From the NCBI RefSeq assembly GCF_029867415.1, contig NW_026705225.1, positions 62,001 through 126,000 of the forward strand: a stretch of 64,000 bases of DNA, read 5' to 3'. The stretch comes from Vicia villosa. Its lineage: Eukaryota > Streptophyta > Magnoliopsida > Fabales > Fabaceae. The position numbers and the translations under genes are program-made. The notes below the pieces were generated by a model. The model was not told the origin of the DNA, did not search any database, and was given only the letters and a program-made list of their open reading frames with translations. Positions within the stretch are counted from its first letter, which is position 1. Each line of letters opens with the position of its first letter. Below, one piece after another: positions 35,523-47,500 of the stretch.

Positions 35523-35829
35523 GTTATATTTCAAAATTGGAGCTTGTGCACAGTAGAAATTTGTGGGAAAATATAGGAAAGTCAGATAGAGTTGACATGT
35601 TAGGGTATAATAGGGTAGTGTTGTAAAGTTGAAAATTGGATATAGATAAAAAATGAATATCAATGTCACAAAAAACTGAACCTTGTGTTGTCAAATGGTT
35701 AGAAATGAACCAAAAAGTGATTTGGTTGCAAAAAAATAATTTTTAGACATTAAATGTCCTCATTTTTTACACTGACAAACACATAGATGAGGGAAAAAAT
35801 AGGTTTTTCAGAACAATGAACTTTTTTAT
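35523..35829. other. Short unassigned stretch
   Basis: Between the Ogre-like LTR and the copia gag relic. No gene is seen; possibly further decayed copia sequence. Confidence 0.35.
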
Positions 35830-37289
35830 ATTATAGATAAAGCATTTTAACCTTGACTCGCCAAATCTCCTGGAGTTGGATATCCTTATACGCCCACTTC
35901 TTCCTCATAAGGCACTCAAGTCTTCACCATTATTGTCAATCTTTACATCTTTCACCTTTTAAAATTCTTTGGGTCTTTGTTTACCTTTGGATTTGGTAAA
36001 CTTCGCTAGTCTCTTCTTAAAGGTTGCTTGCGAAATCGACCAGAGAATCTCAGAACAGTGCTTTAATTTTCAAGAGTTTTTTGTGAGAAGTCCTTTGATT
36101 CTATGATGGTGTCGACACGGTGTCTGACACGTTCAAGATTTAATAGAGATATTCTCACCAGCGTATTTGGTGAAAATCAAACCAACAAAATAAACAAGGG
36201 TGTTCGACACGGCGTCCAACACGCTTGATCAGCAAGGAAAAGTTTTGTAAAAAATGCTTGGTGAACATCAAACGAACAATGAAGAAAGAAAACGACTAGA
36301 ATTCAAAGTGAATGACATAACATTAAAGTTTGCATAAAAGTAGATGGTTCAAACATACATAGCCCTTGCTTGACTCATTTCTCTCTTTCGCTTGGGTACT
36401 CTGAGTGTGTTGCGTGTAGGCGTTTGTAAATTGTGAACCCTTTAAACTATGTACAAAGTTCTTTATTTATAGTGCATAAAAATAATTGTTTCATGGAAGT
36501 TGTCGACTCCACGTTCTTCCATGTATCCTTCAACCCACGACTTCACATTCTCCACTCAGTCGTTTTCCCTCCAAAATGCTCTCTTGCATGATACAAGTTG
36601 TTTTATTTGAATCTTATGGGCTTTCACTCATGTTTTGGGCCTTTTAGTCTTTCTTAGGCCCAATAAGCAATTTTAAACTAATTAGCTTTTAGTCGACCAA
36701 ACAAGGTTCGACTTAAGATTTTGTCTTCAAAACTTATTCTTTTCCAATTCCATCTTTTGGCTGGATTTTCCATGTGGTCGAAAATCCTTGCCAACAGTAT
36801 CACAGTCGTTTAAACTTCATTTAAAATAATATTACATTTCTTACCGTAAAGAAGAGCATCCTTAAAATTCTCAAAAGATCCGGATAATGAGCTTTATAAG
36901 AGTATAATATTATCCTCATATTCAATGTTGTCAAATTTTGTCAACTTCTCCACTATGAATTTGTTCTTTACCATTCTGAATGACCAGAGTTATTGTTTTA
37001 GACATAACGTGTGAGGCAAAAACTTTGTCATATACAATGATTCAAGTTTTTTTCATATTGAAACTTATGTCTTCTCTTTGGCGATATTTCTTATAAATAG
37101 AGCACAAGATAATGACAGTCTTGTCCTTATCCGTCGTCCCAGTCTGCTTATGTAAGCGACAAGCATCGATGCCCCATCTTTCAGTGTTTTAATACACTTT
37201 TTGTGTATTAAACGTGCTTGTATCTTTATTTTCCACAACTCAAAATTATCATCTCTGAAAAACTTTTCAATATCCTATTTAGTTCCCAT
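35830..37289 (-). pseudogene. Decayed Ty1-copia gag, interrupted by an LTR-like insert
   Basis: On the minus strand from an ATG at 37289 the frame, broken by several stops and shifts, matches copia gag: FELWKIKIQARL (usual pattern FxLWKxKMQA), SLYMTKFLPH, LKQ, then SFENFKDALLYGK near 36840. After an insert at about 36060-36796 the gag tail continues near 35840-36010 with a KCFI-type start of the nucleocapsid zinc finger. It cannot encode a working protein. Assignment rests on motif order, not on a search. Confidence 0.65.
36060..36796 (-). repeat. Probable LTR inserted in the copia gag relic
   Basis: On the minus strand it starts TGTTGGCAAGGATTTTCG at 36796 and has a TATA-like ctataaata near 36465. 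The left boundary is approximate and I did not find a matching target duplication. Confidence 0.4.
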
Positions 37290-37601
37290 AATGTTCACTT
37301 GAAAACAAAACCCCTTTTCCTTACTGTGGGCGACAATCTTATCCTTATCAGGTTTTGTTATTATCATTGAAAAGTTTCCACAAACAAGTAGGTCAAGTAA
37401 TTTATAATATAGATATTAGAGATTACTTGTCAAAGATCTCCAATTTGTATGGCTATATCTTTGTCCAAAAATTAGTGCATGTCCTATAAGAAAGTAGAAT
37501 AAGCCAAGACATGACATAAAGCTAACCATTTCCTTTACATTATTGTGATCATTTGTTCCATTATTATACATAAGATAAACAACTTCAACATCAGTCAACA
37601 C
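37290..37601. other. 3' flank of the methyltransferase gene
   Basis: No gene is seen. It would hold the 3' untranslated region and polyadenylation signals of the gene at 37602-41118. Confidence 0.4.
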
Positions 37602-40600
37602 TTATATTGATTTTCCATGAGGTTTTTCAGATATTGCCTCAGCTATGCCTCTAATTGTTTTGGGAGTGGTTCTACAGCAGCCACCAAAAAGTGAAGCCCC
37701 AGCATAACGCCACTTCCCTATGTAAGGCACAAAGTCTTCCTCAGCTTCCACACTTGATTTCTGCAAACATAAAAAACTCGCATCAGTCAATCTCCACCAA
37801 CTATATAAGGTCGGACGACACACAAGTCGTATGAAAATTTCAAAAGTCTCGTAAGTTAGTCATGATTTAACTGTAGTAAAACAAATAGGTATCAATGTCA
37901 AAGTTTAACTGTGAAAAATATTTTATAAGGTCCTTTGTAACCGCAGTCTAACAGTAATACAATTTTAGATTCTTTACGGTAATCTCTCTTGCACGCCTTC
38001 AAAGACAGCCTGAATATTCATTGATTTCATGAACATAGAGAAAAAGAGGAACTCACCTCCCATTGATTGTTATCAGGATTATAAGTCTCTCCACTATTAG
38101 GATACGCAAGTATTGGTTTACTTGTTACCTGACATTTAAGAATTCAAGGAACAAGTATTAAGTTATAATAACTAAGTTGAAAATTGTTCATATTAAACAA
38201 AAATATTGATACTATATAATAAAATTCATACCTTTTTAATAGATGAAATCAAGCCATGAATAAATCTAGGAGCAGTGCAGTTAACTCCAACGGCAACAAC
38301 TTGTCGACACGAATCAGCAATCGAAGCACAATCTAAAATAGAATCCCCACTAGCCACGTTGTTTTCATCCTTGCAAGAAAAAGAAAACCATGCAGGAGTT
38401 TCTATTCCTTCTTCCTCCATAAGTTCAACATAAGCCTGTGCATCAAGCTTGTTTGGAATTGTTTCAAAAGCAATTAAATCAGCGCCCGCGTCAACGAGAA
38501 TCTTTACCCTTTCCCTGTGAAAATCTTTGAGTGTCTGGACAGTGACGGAATCGCCATAGTCCCCTCTGTCGAAAAAGACATAATCATAACATCACCATCG
38601 TTAACTTCATCGAACTCAAACTCTAAGGCAAATGCGGTTTAAATTGATGATGAATTTGCATGATATGTTTAATTGACTCACGTATATTCCGAGCCATCGG
38701 CTAAATAGGCGCCGTAGCTTCCAACAGAAGCTGCGACTAAAATCGGACGGCTTCTTCCGTATCTCTCATCTCTGATAAAATCGAAGGAATCTTTTGTGCA
38801 CCTATCGTTATAAATATTGCGTGCCTCGATTGCAAGCTCCACACTTCTTCTAAGGAGAGTTTTACCTTCTTCCTTGGAGAATCCTTTAGCTTCAAAACCT
38901 TGAATTGTAGCCTGAAAATAATTATTACGATTATTTGCATGTAAATTAATGATGGCTACTAAATCATATTATTCCCATCGGGAGGGGGCTGAAACCACCT
39001 GATCCCAAAACTTACCCTCAAGCCGGATTATACCGGTGGTGAAAAAAAAAATCATATTATGATTAAAGATATATATAGGGAGGGGAATTAATAGTTTAGA
39101 TGAATTATTTACCTGATAAGAAGATGTTAATATTATGTTTGCTCCTGCATCAAGGTAATCAAGGTGAACCTGTTACACATTAAGTTAATTAATTAGATAT
39201 TGGTAACCAAGAAAATTATTACCAATTTATCTTGTAATTTATCATATTTCACTAGTGAACCATAAACAACTTCAAATAATTGTATAACTTATTTAGTAAT
39301 AATATGAATAAATTATGCCAAACAAATTAAGCTTGTATGAGAAGTGTCTTCTCTTTTAAGTTTTAAAGCTGCAAAATGCATTTGTACATTATTTAATTCT
39401 CTATTATAAATAAAAATGATTTATTGAATAATTGACGCATCTGAATTATAATTCAAGAAATTTAAAAATTAAAATTTTGCTTATATTAAAAAAAGGATGG
39501 AGTAGATATGCAATTCCTTTTCTTGTACAAGTACCAAACAAACATTGCTTGTATAAGGAGTTCCGTTTGCTTTAAGTTGTTTTCCTAGTCAATAAATAAG
39601 TGCAAATTTAGTTGTATACATCCAAATACGTCAATCCCATCTAAAGATAAGTTTTTCCTTTTTCATTTCAAAAAGTATGTTAAAGTTTAAAGAATTGTTT
39701 GAAATAATAATATAATATTAAATAATTATAAGTTTATACTAAAAAATTAAATAATTAAAGGTTGAATACAATTAATTAAATAATTCGTCGGTCGCAAGGA
39801 TACCAAAAATTTCAAAAAAAAAACATTAAGTTAAATAATTAAAAATTTATACTAAATAAATAAATAATTAAAGGTTGGGTACAATTAAGAGTGAGAATAA
39901 ATAAGGTCGATCAAATTTAAACAGAAATTGAATATAATATCATATTTGGTAATAAAAATTAAAATAAAATTCAATTTCATAATATAATAACTCATTATAT
40001 ATATTTAAATAAATATTATATTACTTATTTAAATATATTTATATAAAATATTTTCTTTTAACCCAATTTATAAAATGTTATTTACTTTTAAATATATAAA
40101 ATAATTAATGTATTTGGAAAATATATAAATCAGATAAATATGTTATTTAATAAATCTAAAAAATAATTTTTATATTTTTAAATAAAAAATAGAAAATATG
40201 TTTTTAACATATATCATAGACAATTGTGGATCCACAACCCTGTCCATAAGTGTATAAAATAAATTCAATATTTTGAAGTTAGTAAGATTCAAAATACAAA
40301 ATATATAAAGTTGTATTTGCATTTTTTTAAGTTCAATCCCTATCAAAAATATGTTAAAAATATGTTATGCTAAATAGAACCTAGATTCTCTTTACCAACA
40401 AATCATAAAAGATTTTTGAAAATATTGAATTAATTTAATCTTAAACCTTGAATCCTAACTCATCAGTATTCTCAATGACATATCCAACAAAAATTCAAAG
40501 TTATGTCACGAGGCACCATTGGGAAGAGCCAGAAAGACATTACTCTTAGCTCCAGAGTCCATTAGCTACTGGCACCTCGCAAACATCAAGTGCCACGTGT

Positions 40601-41118
40601 ACTTTTGTTTTTTACTTAAATTATATCGCTTTTTTCAATTTGAACTTAACTAAGACAAATCACAAAGTTGTGTTTGTGTTGTCCGTTGTCATTTCACAAC
40701 GTAATACTATATTTTGCTACCTTGCTACCTGAACCTAATATTTTTGTTCCTAAAAACCTATAAGTGGAAGAACTTAAATAATTTTTATTCTTAGTCATCT
40801 GTATAATACAAAGATTAAAACATTTTAAGTCATGATAAACGATAATATTTTTTTTTTTAAGACAACTTAGTTGATAAATATATAAAAATACTAGATGCAG
40901 AGACACGGTTCGATCTCAATCCATAACCAGGAAATATAAGAAGTAAAGAAAAAAAGGTATACCCTTCGAACGAGGTGAGGAGAAGTAAAGAGGCATTTGG
41001 CACTCCAAAGTGGATCATTGAGGTCTACTCCATGGCGTTCAAGCTCAGTTGCAAAACCACCGTCTATCACGGCGGCGCCACCACACTTGTTCAGAAAATC
41101 TCTCATTCCTAACTCCAT
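37602..41118 (-). CDS. HMT: Homocysteine S-methyltransferase, six coding exons
   Basis: Exons on the minus strand: 41118-40963, 39169-39113, 38911 to about 38682, 38565-38232, 38128-38057 and 37760-37602. All introns are GT-AG and the joined frame gives 335 aa, the usual length for plant HMTs (about 326-347). The enzyme moves a methyl group from S-methylmethionine (or AdoMet) to homocysteine, making methionine in the cytosol. Motifs: VIDGGFATELERHG near the N-terminus, NDPLWSAK, SSYQAT, SVGSYGAYLADGSEY, AFETIPNK, GVNCTAP and GGCCRTTP; the last two hold the zinc-binding cysteines. Start chosen at ATG 41118; the preceding in-frame GTG is not a plant start. Intron 1 is long (1793 bp) and AT-rich. 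It resembles the HMT-2/HMT-3 type, but the paralogue number is uncertain. Confidence 0.95.
39170..40962 (-). other. Long first intron of the HMT gene
   Basis: 1793 bp, very AT-rich. I see no transposon boundaries. A short GC-richer patch near 40505-40600 contains ggcacc and its inverse, possibly a small relic. Confidence 0.6.
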
Positions 41119-41942
41119 CACGGGACACTTTTTTCACCTCTCAGATAAACTTGTTTGTTTGGCCTAATGTTTTGTTGTGCTATTCTGCCATCATGCTGTA
41201 TTAACGTATTTATAGCATTGATTCTATGTCGTGTCGTGAACATGGGATTTCGTGAACTTACCATTTTGACCCTACAGTGCTGCGATTTGATTTTTCGTCG
41301 TTTAAGAAACTAACTTTATGTATCGAATACTATCCAAATTCCAGCCTGATTCATCTTTGTTTGTGTTTATATTTTTAAGGAAATAAAAAAGTAAACATAT
41401 TAAATTAATATAGAAAAATTTTATATAAGAGGTTTACGACTTATAAAAGTTATTAAAGTAAGAATACTCATTAAGAAAATTTCGAATACTAATATATTAA
41501 ATGGATAAAAATATTTGGTCAAATAGTTAAATTTCAATAAAGAATATGAATCTACTCTTAAATCTATAACATATTCTAAAATTTTTTTTAATAAATAAAC
41601 TATTAAAAAATAAAAGTAAATCATAAATATATATAAAAAATTAATTATATAAAATAAAAATACATTTTAAAATATATATTTATTAATTATATAATACTGG
41701 AAAAAATTTAAAATTGAATTTAAAATCTTAAAAATTAAAATCATTCTAGAAATATCATGTGTGCGCACGCCTATGTGTGTGTGAGAGGAAGTGTTATGGA
41801 GTTGTCTCGGATCGTCTTGTTATCTTGGGTGATTGCAATGATAGAGGTCAGTAGAACTTTTGATCGAGGAGCGTGAAGAAACTCTAATTCAAAACCTTTC
41901 AACTTTGTTGGATGCTAAGGAGTTTGTTGAACATGCTCTAAG
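41119..41942 (-). promoter_or_regulatory. Upstream region of the HMT gene
   Basis: A TATA box reading ctataaatac on the minus strand lies at 41206-41215, about 90-97 bp before the ATG. The rest is AT-rich with no recognised gene. Confidence 0.55.
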
Positions 41943-43335
41943 TGTTGGAGAAATGACTTCAAGCACAAAAATGGGGGTGAATTGTGATATTCAAAATTTA
42001 CGACTAAATTTACTTAAAAGGAAAATTACGCTAGTATTAAGATTAGAGTGAAAAGTAGTAGAAAGTAAAGGGAGCAAAATAAATTACAGAAGATAAAAAA
42101 ATAAGGGGTAGAGAGATGGCACCATTGATTTATCCATGTTCGGCCAAACGTTTTCCTACTCGTGTCTCCAAGATATCTTCTTGAGATTTTGACTATAAAA
42201 TTGATCTTTTACAAGTTATGCCCACGAACCTTTCGTACAAGCCAATCTAGAAATTTTACAATGCTTATTCCCATACAAATGAAAGCTTTTTCACATACTA
42301 AGCTAACAAACCGATTAGATATTTTTCATGATAATCTCAATAACCAAACAGAACTTTTTCATGCTAAGTTCTGGAACTAAACAGAGATTATAAGACTAGT
42401 TAATTTTAAGAACCAAACTTGATTTCTCAAGAATATCACACTTTTGAGAGTAATAATAATGGCACGACAACAATACAAATTATTCCTCACAAGCCATTTT
42501 CACTCACGGTGATCTAAGACAACTTTGGTGAAAGAAAATATTTAGAGATGGAGAGAAGATAGATAAATTCAAAAGAATTAGAGAAATTCGGAATTTTAGT
42601 GTAAAATGAAAGGGAGGGGCGCCTCCTTTATATAGGAGAAAAATTGGCTCAAAAAGGAAATAACTCATCGGCTAATTAACTCATCTAATCGATTAAATCC
42701 TAAGCCTAATCGAGTAGATACCTCAAATAGTTGATTATTTGAGTCTATTTTGGAAAGTTTGGATGTTATCAATCATTAAGACACTATCATAATCGATTTT
42801 ATAATTGATTTTTCTTCTTATAATTGATTAGCCTTGGGATCTAATTGATTATACAATTCAATAAATTTCTTTTAACGAAGCTGGTAGTTTCCTAATCAAG
42901 TGGCTAGAACTTAAAAATATTTTTAGATTTTTTGCTAGGTAAAAAGAGGTTTCAAAAGAATTTTAAGAGTGTGTGTATGTGTGCGCGTGCACGCGTGAGT
43001 TGTCTTAGTATCTTAGGAGTTACTCTATTACTTTCACAAGACTCTGGTCATTCAAACGAACACGACCATAGAGTTTTCACACTTCCTCTCTTTCACAATT
43101 CTGAAGTTTTCAAGATTCTTTTCCAGACACATCGATCATATAAGTGCTTAAATGGAACCTTGAGCCTTTGTATTGATTAGGCTTAATGTGTCTTCAAGTT
43201 AATAACCATCATCAAGGAGTTAGAAATATGTTACACTAACTTCAACAATTATTAGTATTGTCGTCAACAAAGTACTTTTAAGGTTGTCAGCAGGATCATC
43301 AAATTCATATATGCAAGCACGTAGATAAATATTTT
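41943..43335 (-). repeat. 3' LTR of a decayed Ty1-copia element
   Basis: On the minus strand the LTR runs from about 43335 to 41943 and ends CATTTCTCCAACA. A TATA box (cctatataaagg, about 42629-42640) is present. A copia-type polypurine tract (gtcatcattaaaaagaggga, minus strand, near 43340-43360) lies just before it, followed upstream by the RNase H relic. The start is approximate. Confidence 0.65.
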
Positions 43336-43599
43336 CCCTCTTTTTAATGATGACAACACGTCTCTCGGGGAGGTGGTAAAAGAAAAATAGATAAATAATA
43401 ATTTGAGTGTCTAAAGTCCCCCTCACATGAGTAGAGAGTATACTCTACTCACCCTAAGAGTATACTTCTTCCTCTTTGTCATGATCAAAAAGGCCAAAAA
43501 TAATCAAAGCACATAGATAATAAAACATCACGTAAAGAAATGGAAGAAGAAGTAGGAGAAGATACAAGCATACTAATCCATGCATGAAATATTTAAGTA

Positions 43600-44140
43600 C
43601 CCTAGTTCAATTCTTAATGAAAGGAAGCTTTTTTTAGGAAGGGGTTTTGTAAAAATATCTGCGAGTTGATTAGATAAGGCCATAATTTCAAGTGTGCATT
43701 CCCCCTTTTCAACATGATTTTTAATAAAATAGTGCCTAATTCAATGTGTTTAACCCGAGAGTAAAGAATCGGATTTTTAGTGAGGTTTATGGCGCTAGTG
43801 TTGGTTGTTGCGTCATATCAAGGAAGCTCCAATATTGACACCATAATTATTGAGTTTTTGTTTCATTGTGATCATTTGAGAGTAATAGCTACTTGCAACA
43901 ATGTATTTTTCCTCACATGTGGATAGCGTGACACTTGCTTATAAACTCTATGTTGTGTTCTAGCGAGATATCTCGTGATACATTTAATCGCACTAAGATG
44001 TGATTCTTTCATGGATGCTTGAAAGCAAGTACAAAGGCATAAAAACACATGATATCTTGACGGGATGTTATGAGATAGAGAAGAGAGCTTATCATACCTC
44101 CATATCTGCTTTATTTCATTGGTTTCACATTTTCATCCTT
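43600..44140 (-). pseudogene. Decayed Ty1-copia RT/RNase H
   Basis: Minus-strand frames, broken by stops and small indels, match the end of copia pol: GGMISSLLYLI near 44090 (usual RGMIGSLLYLT), KESHLSA-type block, then HYFIKNHVEKG and NQLADIFTKPL near 43640-43700. A homologous intact frame is at 63235-63999. It belongs with the tract and LTR at 41943-43360. Confidence 0.75.
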
Positions 44141-45869
44141 GTCGAGGTTGCATGACGTAGACATTGGGGTTGATAAAAGTTCATTCCATAGTTTAATGGA
44201 TTTGAACTCCAAAGAATTATCGAAGCTCTCCCGTCATTGATATTTCAAATTCATTCTTGTTGTTCCTTTTGGATTGGCTACATTGTGAAAAACAACATGG
44301 AGTGTTTAAGCTATTTTAGTGTAGAAGGGACACATGTGGGACACGATATTCCAACATGCGTGCAACATCTGACCCTTGTTCAGCAGGCCAATGTTATTGA
44401 ATTTTTGGAGCAACATTCTAGTTGGGATTCAATTAGATTTGTTGTTATTATTTAGCAATGTGTTTGTGTGGTTTGTTTGACAACTGCTTGTGAAGATGTA
44501 TATCCCTAGGTGAAGGTTGCATGTCCTTAACACATTCTGGGGGAGTTCCCTCAATACGGCTATTTTGTTACTTGTCTTATCGCTTTCGTTTAATATCGTT
44601 TATTGAGATTTTGCGTGTTTGATTCTAATCAAGAAAATCAAGCACGCATTATTATTCAAATCAAATTGGACAGATGTAAACCAGATATTTTCTAAGACTT
44701 TTATTCGAATCATAATTTACACCTGATTAGAATCAAGCTTCTTTTGGTCACCTCTGTTTGATTTGATTTGAATTAGACTTTAAACCTGATTCGAATAAGA
44801 CCATTTTTTAGCATTTTTCATTTGGCTCTGTTGTAGTCGATTTGAATCAGGATTTTCACTTGACGACCCATTCGTGATGCCCTTTAAAGACGCTAACGGG
44901 TGTCAACTATCTGAAGGGGAGACCATCATGGTCTTAAGGCAAGCGTTTTGTCTTGTCGGTCGTCAAAGGGATGACGTTCTGGGAAAAGAGGGATGACGGG
45001 CGTCTCCCAGGTGATGGACTGCCCGTTATCATTTTAGTGGACGCGTTTTGAGGTTCTGGTTTGGATTTTCTGTATCATTTGGTCGTCCGTTTGATGTTTA
45101 CTGATGTTTGGGTATATTTTGGCAAATTGAATTGATTATAAGAATGATTAAATTGAGCGAGTTGATGAAGAAATTGTGTTGTTGTGTGATAATTATGTGA
45201 TGTTCATATAGTTGGGATTGTGGTGTGTAGTTCATATGTGAGGGCCACTTTACTCTTGTTGTGTAGGATTAATTTACAGTTAGATGTGGAACTGTAAATT
45301 CGTTGTTGAGTTGTTGTTTTGAATTATATTATACATGCATCATATGTTGTTGTTATTGTGAAATAGGCGAGTCACATGTTCATTTGAGGGGACTAGTGAC
45401 TTGTTCAGAGCTCAATTGAAGGGGCTCGTGGTTCAGATGTTTGGACCTGGTTCGTATGAATAACCTTTGTTGAGTTGATACACATGCATGAGTTGAGTTA
45501 TTTGCTAAATTGCATTATATTAAGGTTGTGTGAATGAGTGTTAGGTGTTGATGTGTAAATGAGTTATTTTGCCTAATAAAAATGGGTTATCCTAATTATG
45601 GTGAAAGTAAATTGTGATGTTTTAGTGCAAACGTGTTGTTTTAAGATACTTGATTGAAATGCCTGAAAGTTGACTAAATTATTTTAGGCTACCCTTGATT
45701 TTCTTTTGCTTCATTATATATTTTTAGCGTATTCTCAACCATTTATTCTTTGTGGTGTTTTGTGCTCCTTCTTGGAGTACAGACGGGCACGTAAATGAGT
45801 AGTTGCTTAAGAGCTAAAGGATGACGTTGAGGCTATTCTTCCTGAAATTCTGGCACTTACAAACAGAAG
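44141..45869. other. Repeat-like region, probable gypsy LTR relic
   Basis: No gene is recognised. Sequence at about 45110-45790 (gataattatgtgatgttcat, gagggccactttactcttgt, gtgctccttcttggagtaca) has the look of a Ty3-gypsy chromovirus LTR, but I cannot set ends. The ORF at 44237-44455 has no recognised match. Confidence 0.35.
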
Positions 45870-46800
45870 TCAAGACAGATGTCCTAACAGCACACAATGT
45901 CAAGACAGATGTTATAACATCTGTTGACTGATAGCACAAATATCAAAACAGAAATAAACTACAGAATGATAAATAACACAACTAATTGTTAACCCAGTTC
46001 AGTGTAGCAACACCTAATTTGGGGGCTACAAGGTCAGAAAGGAAATAAACTATTAGTAGTACTAGTTCAAATTCTAAACAGTCCCAGTTTACAACTTCTC
46101 TCCTGATCCCTATCCAATGCAACTTCTACCTAGAAATTAACATCTAGATATGAGAATTCAACATCCCACTTCCAATCACCGCAGTGATAGACACAGTCAC
46201 AGAACTCGTGACCACAGGAACCAAATAGAAAGATTACACTTTCAAATAAACAATACTTAGTTAAGAACCTTAACTAAGAACAATATTTGATCTTGCTTAA
46301 AAGCTTTGAGCAAGAACAATACTCAAATCTTTTGCTTAAAAGCTTTAAGAGTGAGAACACACGTCCACCTCAATGTATCAAAAGATACATGAGTAACACA
46401 AAGAACGGAACACACGAAGAAATTAAAGAACTTGCAAAGCACAAACCCTTATTTTGCACACATGGTTTCTATTTTGTGAATGCTTACAAAACTAGATTTA
46501 CCAAGTCCTTATTTATAGACTCTTGAATTATGGGCTTGGACTCTGAAATAAATCCAATCTTCTCCATTATGAAAACAGCTGCAATATTTTCACACAAAAT
46601 AGGAACAAATCAAATCAAATCTAAGTTTTCTAAAAAAATCTCTTAGGAGGTGTTACTCTTGATTTAGTCAATAAGATAAAAGGCCTATTCAGTAAGACTG
46701 TAACTTTTGCTTTCCTAATTGATCAGAAATGTTTTTTAGTTGTTTAAGTACTTACCTTGATTGGTTTTAAGAAGTTTTAAGAAAAATATGAAGATTTTGA
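45870..46800 (-). repeat. Probable Ty1-copia LTR remnant
   Basis: A minus-strand TATA (tataaataa, about 46505-46515) and a downstream block with ttgctacactgaactggg-type sequence are typical of transcribed copia LTR ends in legumes. Two near copies of agacagatgtcctaaca lie at its left end. Boundaries are approximate. Confidence 0.4.
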
Positions 46801-46809
46801 AATAGTTTT

Positions 46810-46829
46810 GGTGTGTGTGTGTGTGTGTG
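46810..46829. repeat. GT microsatellite
   Basis: About ten GT repeats. Confidence 0.9.
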
Positions 46830-47108
46830 CATCTCGTTAGTACTTCAAGACCTACTCTTACTTAAATTATATTCAACTGATCAATTACAAGATAAAACAC
46901 TAAGCACATAATCATACGAGCTGTTATAACTTTGTAACACCAGTTCCTTTCAACTACTTGACTTAAATTTGTTTAGGTCTTTAAACTATAACTTAAACAC
47001 ATGATCTTTCTTCTTGACTAATATTGTTTTTGATTTATTCTTCTTTTTTTAATTTTCATCAACAAAACCTTTAGAAAACTTTAATCTGCAAAGCACATAG
47101 AACCACAA

Positions 47109-47500
47109 TGGATTGAAGCAGAATCCTTGGTGAAGATCACCATAACCAATATTCATAAATTCTTTATACGGAGTATCCTCACGAGATACAACATTCCCCA
47201 ATTTGTTATCTTTGATAACAAATTTAATTCACATACAGGAACCTGAAGAAACTTTTCAAGAATATGGGGATCAAACATCTTTCTATATCAATAGAGCACC
47301 CATAGACGAATTGACAAGCTAAAGTCGCCAAGTATTATTGAAGGGACTGGAGAGAAGACTCGAAGGGTCCATGTAAATTCGGATCGAGGAACAGCCACAT
47401 GTCCTCTAGGAACATCAAACTACGAATCATTCAACAACCGTGAAACTCCATTTAGAATCACATATGGGACTCGGTCGTTATTAAAGCCGAAGTTAGAGAA
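47109..47500 (+). pseudogene. Decayed Ty3-gypsy integrase core
   Basis: From 47109 the plus strand reads WIEAESLVKIT, then IPQFVI.DN (position of the second catalytic Asp), then a stop. After shifts it reads VLLKGLERRLEG, HVL and, in another frame, RETPFRITYGT near 47450, the usual order for a Tat/Athila-type integrase core and the block after it. Several stops and frameshifts make it non-functional. Zinc finger, RT and LTRs are not seen nearby. Confidence 0.75.
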
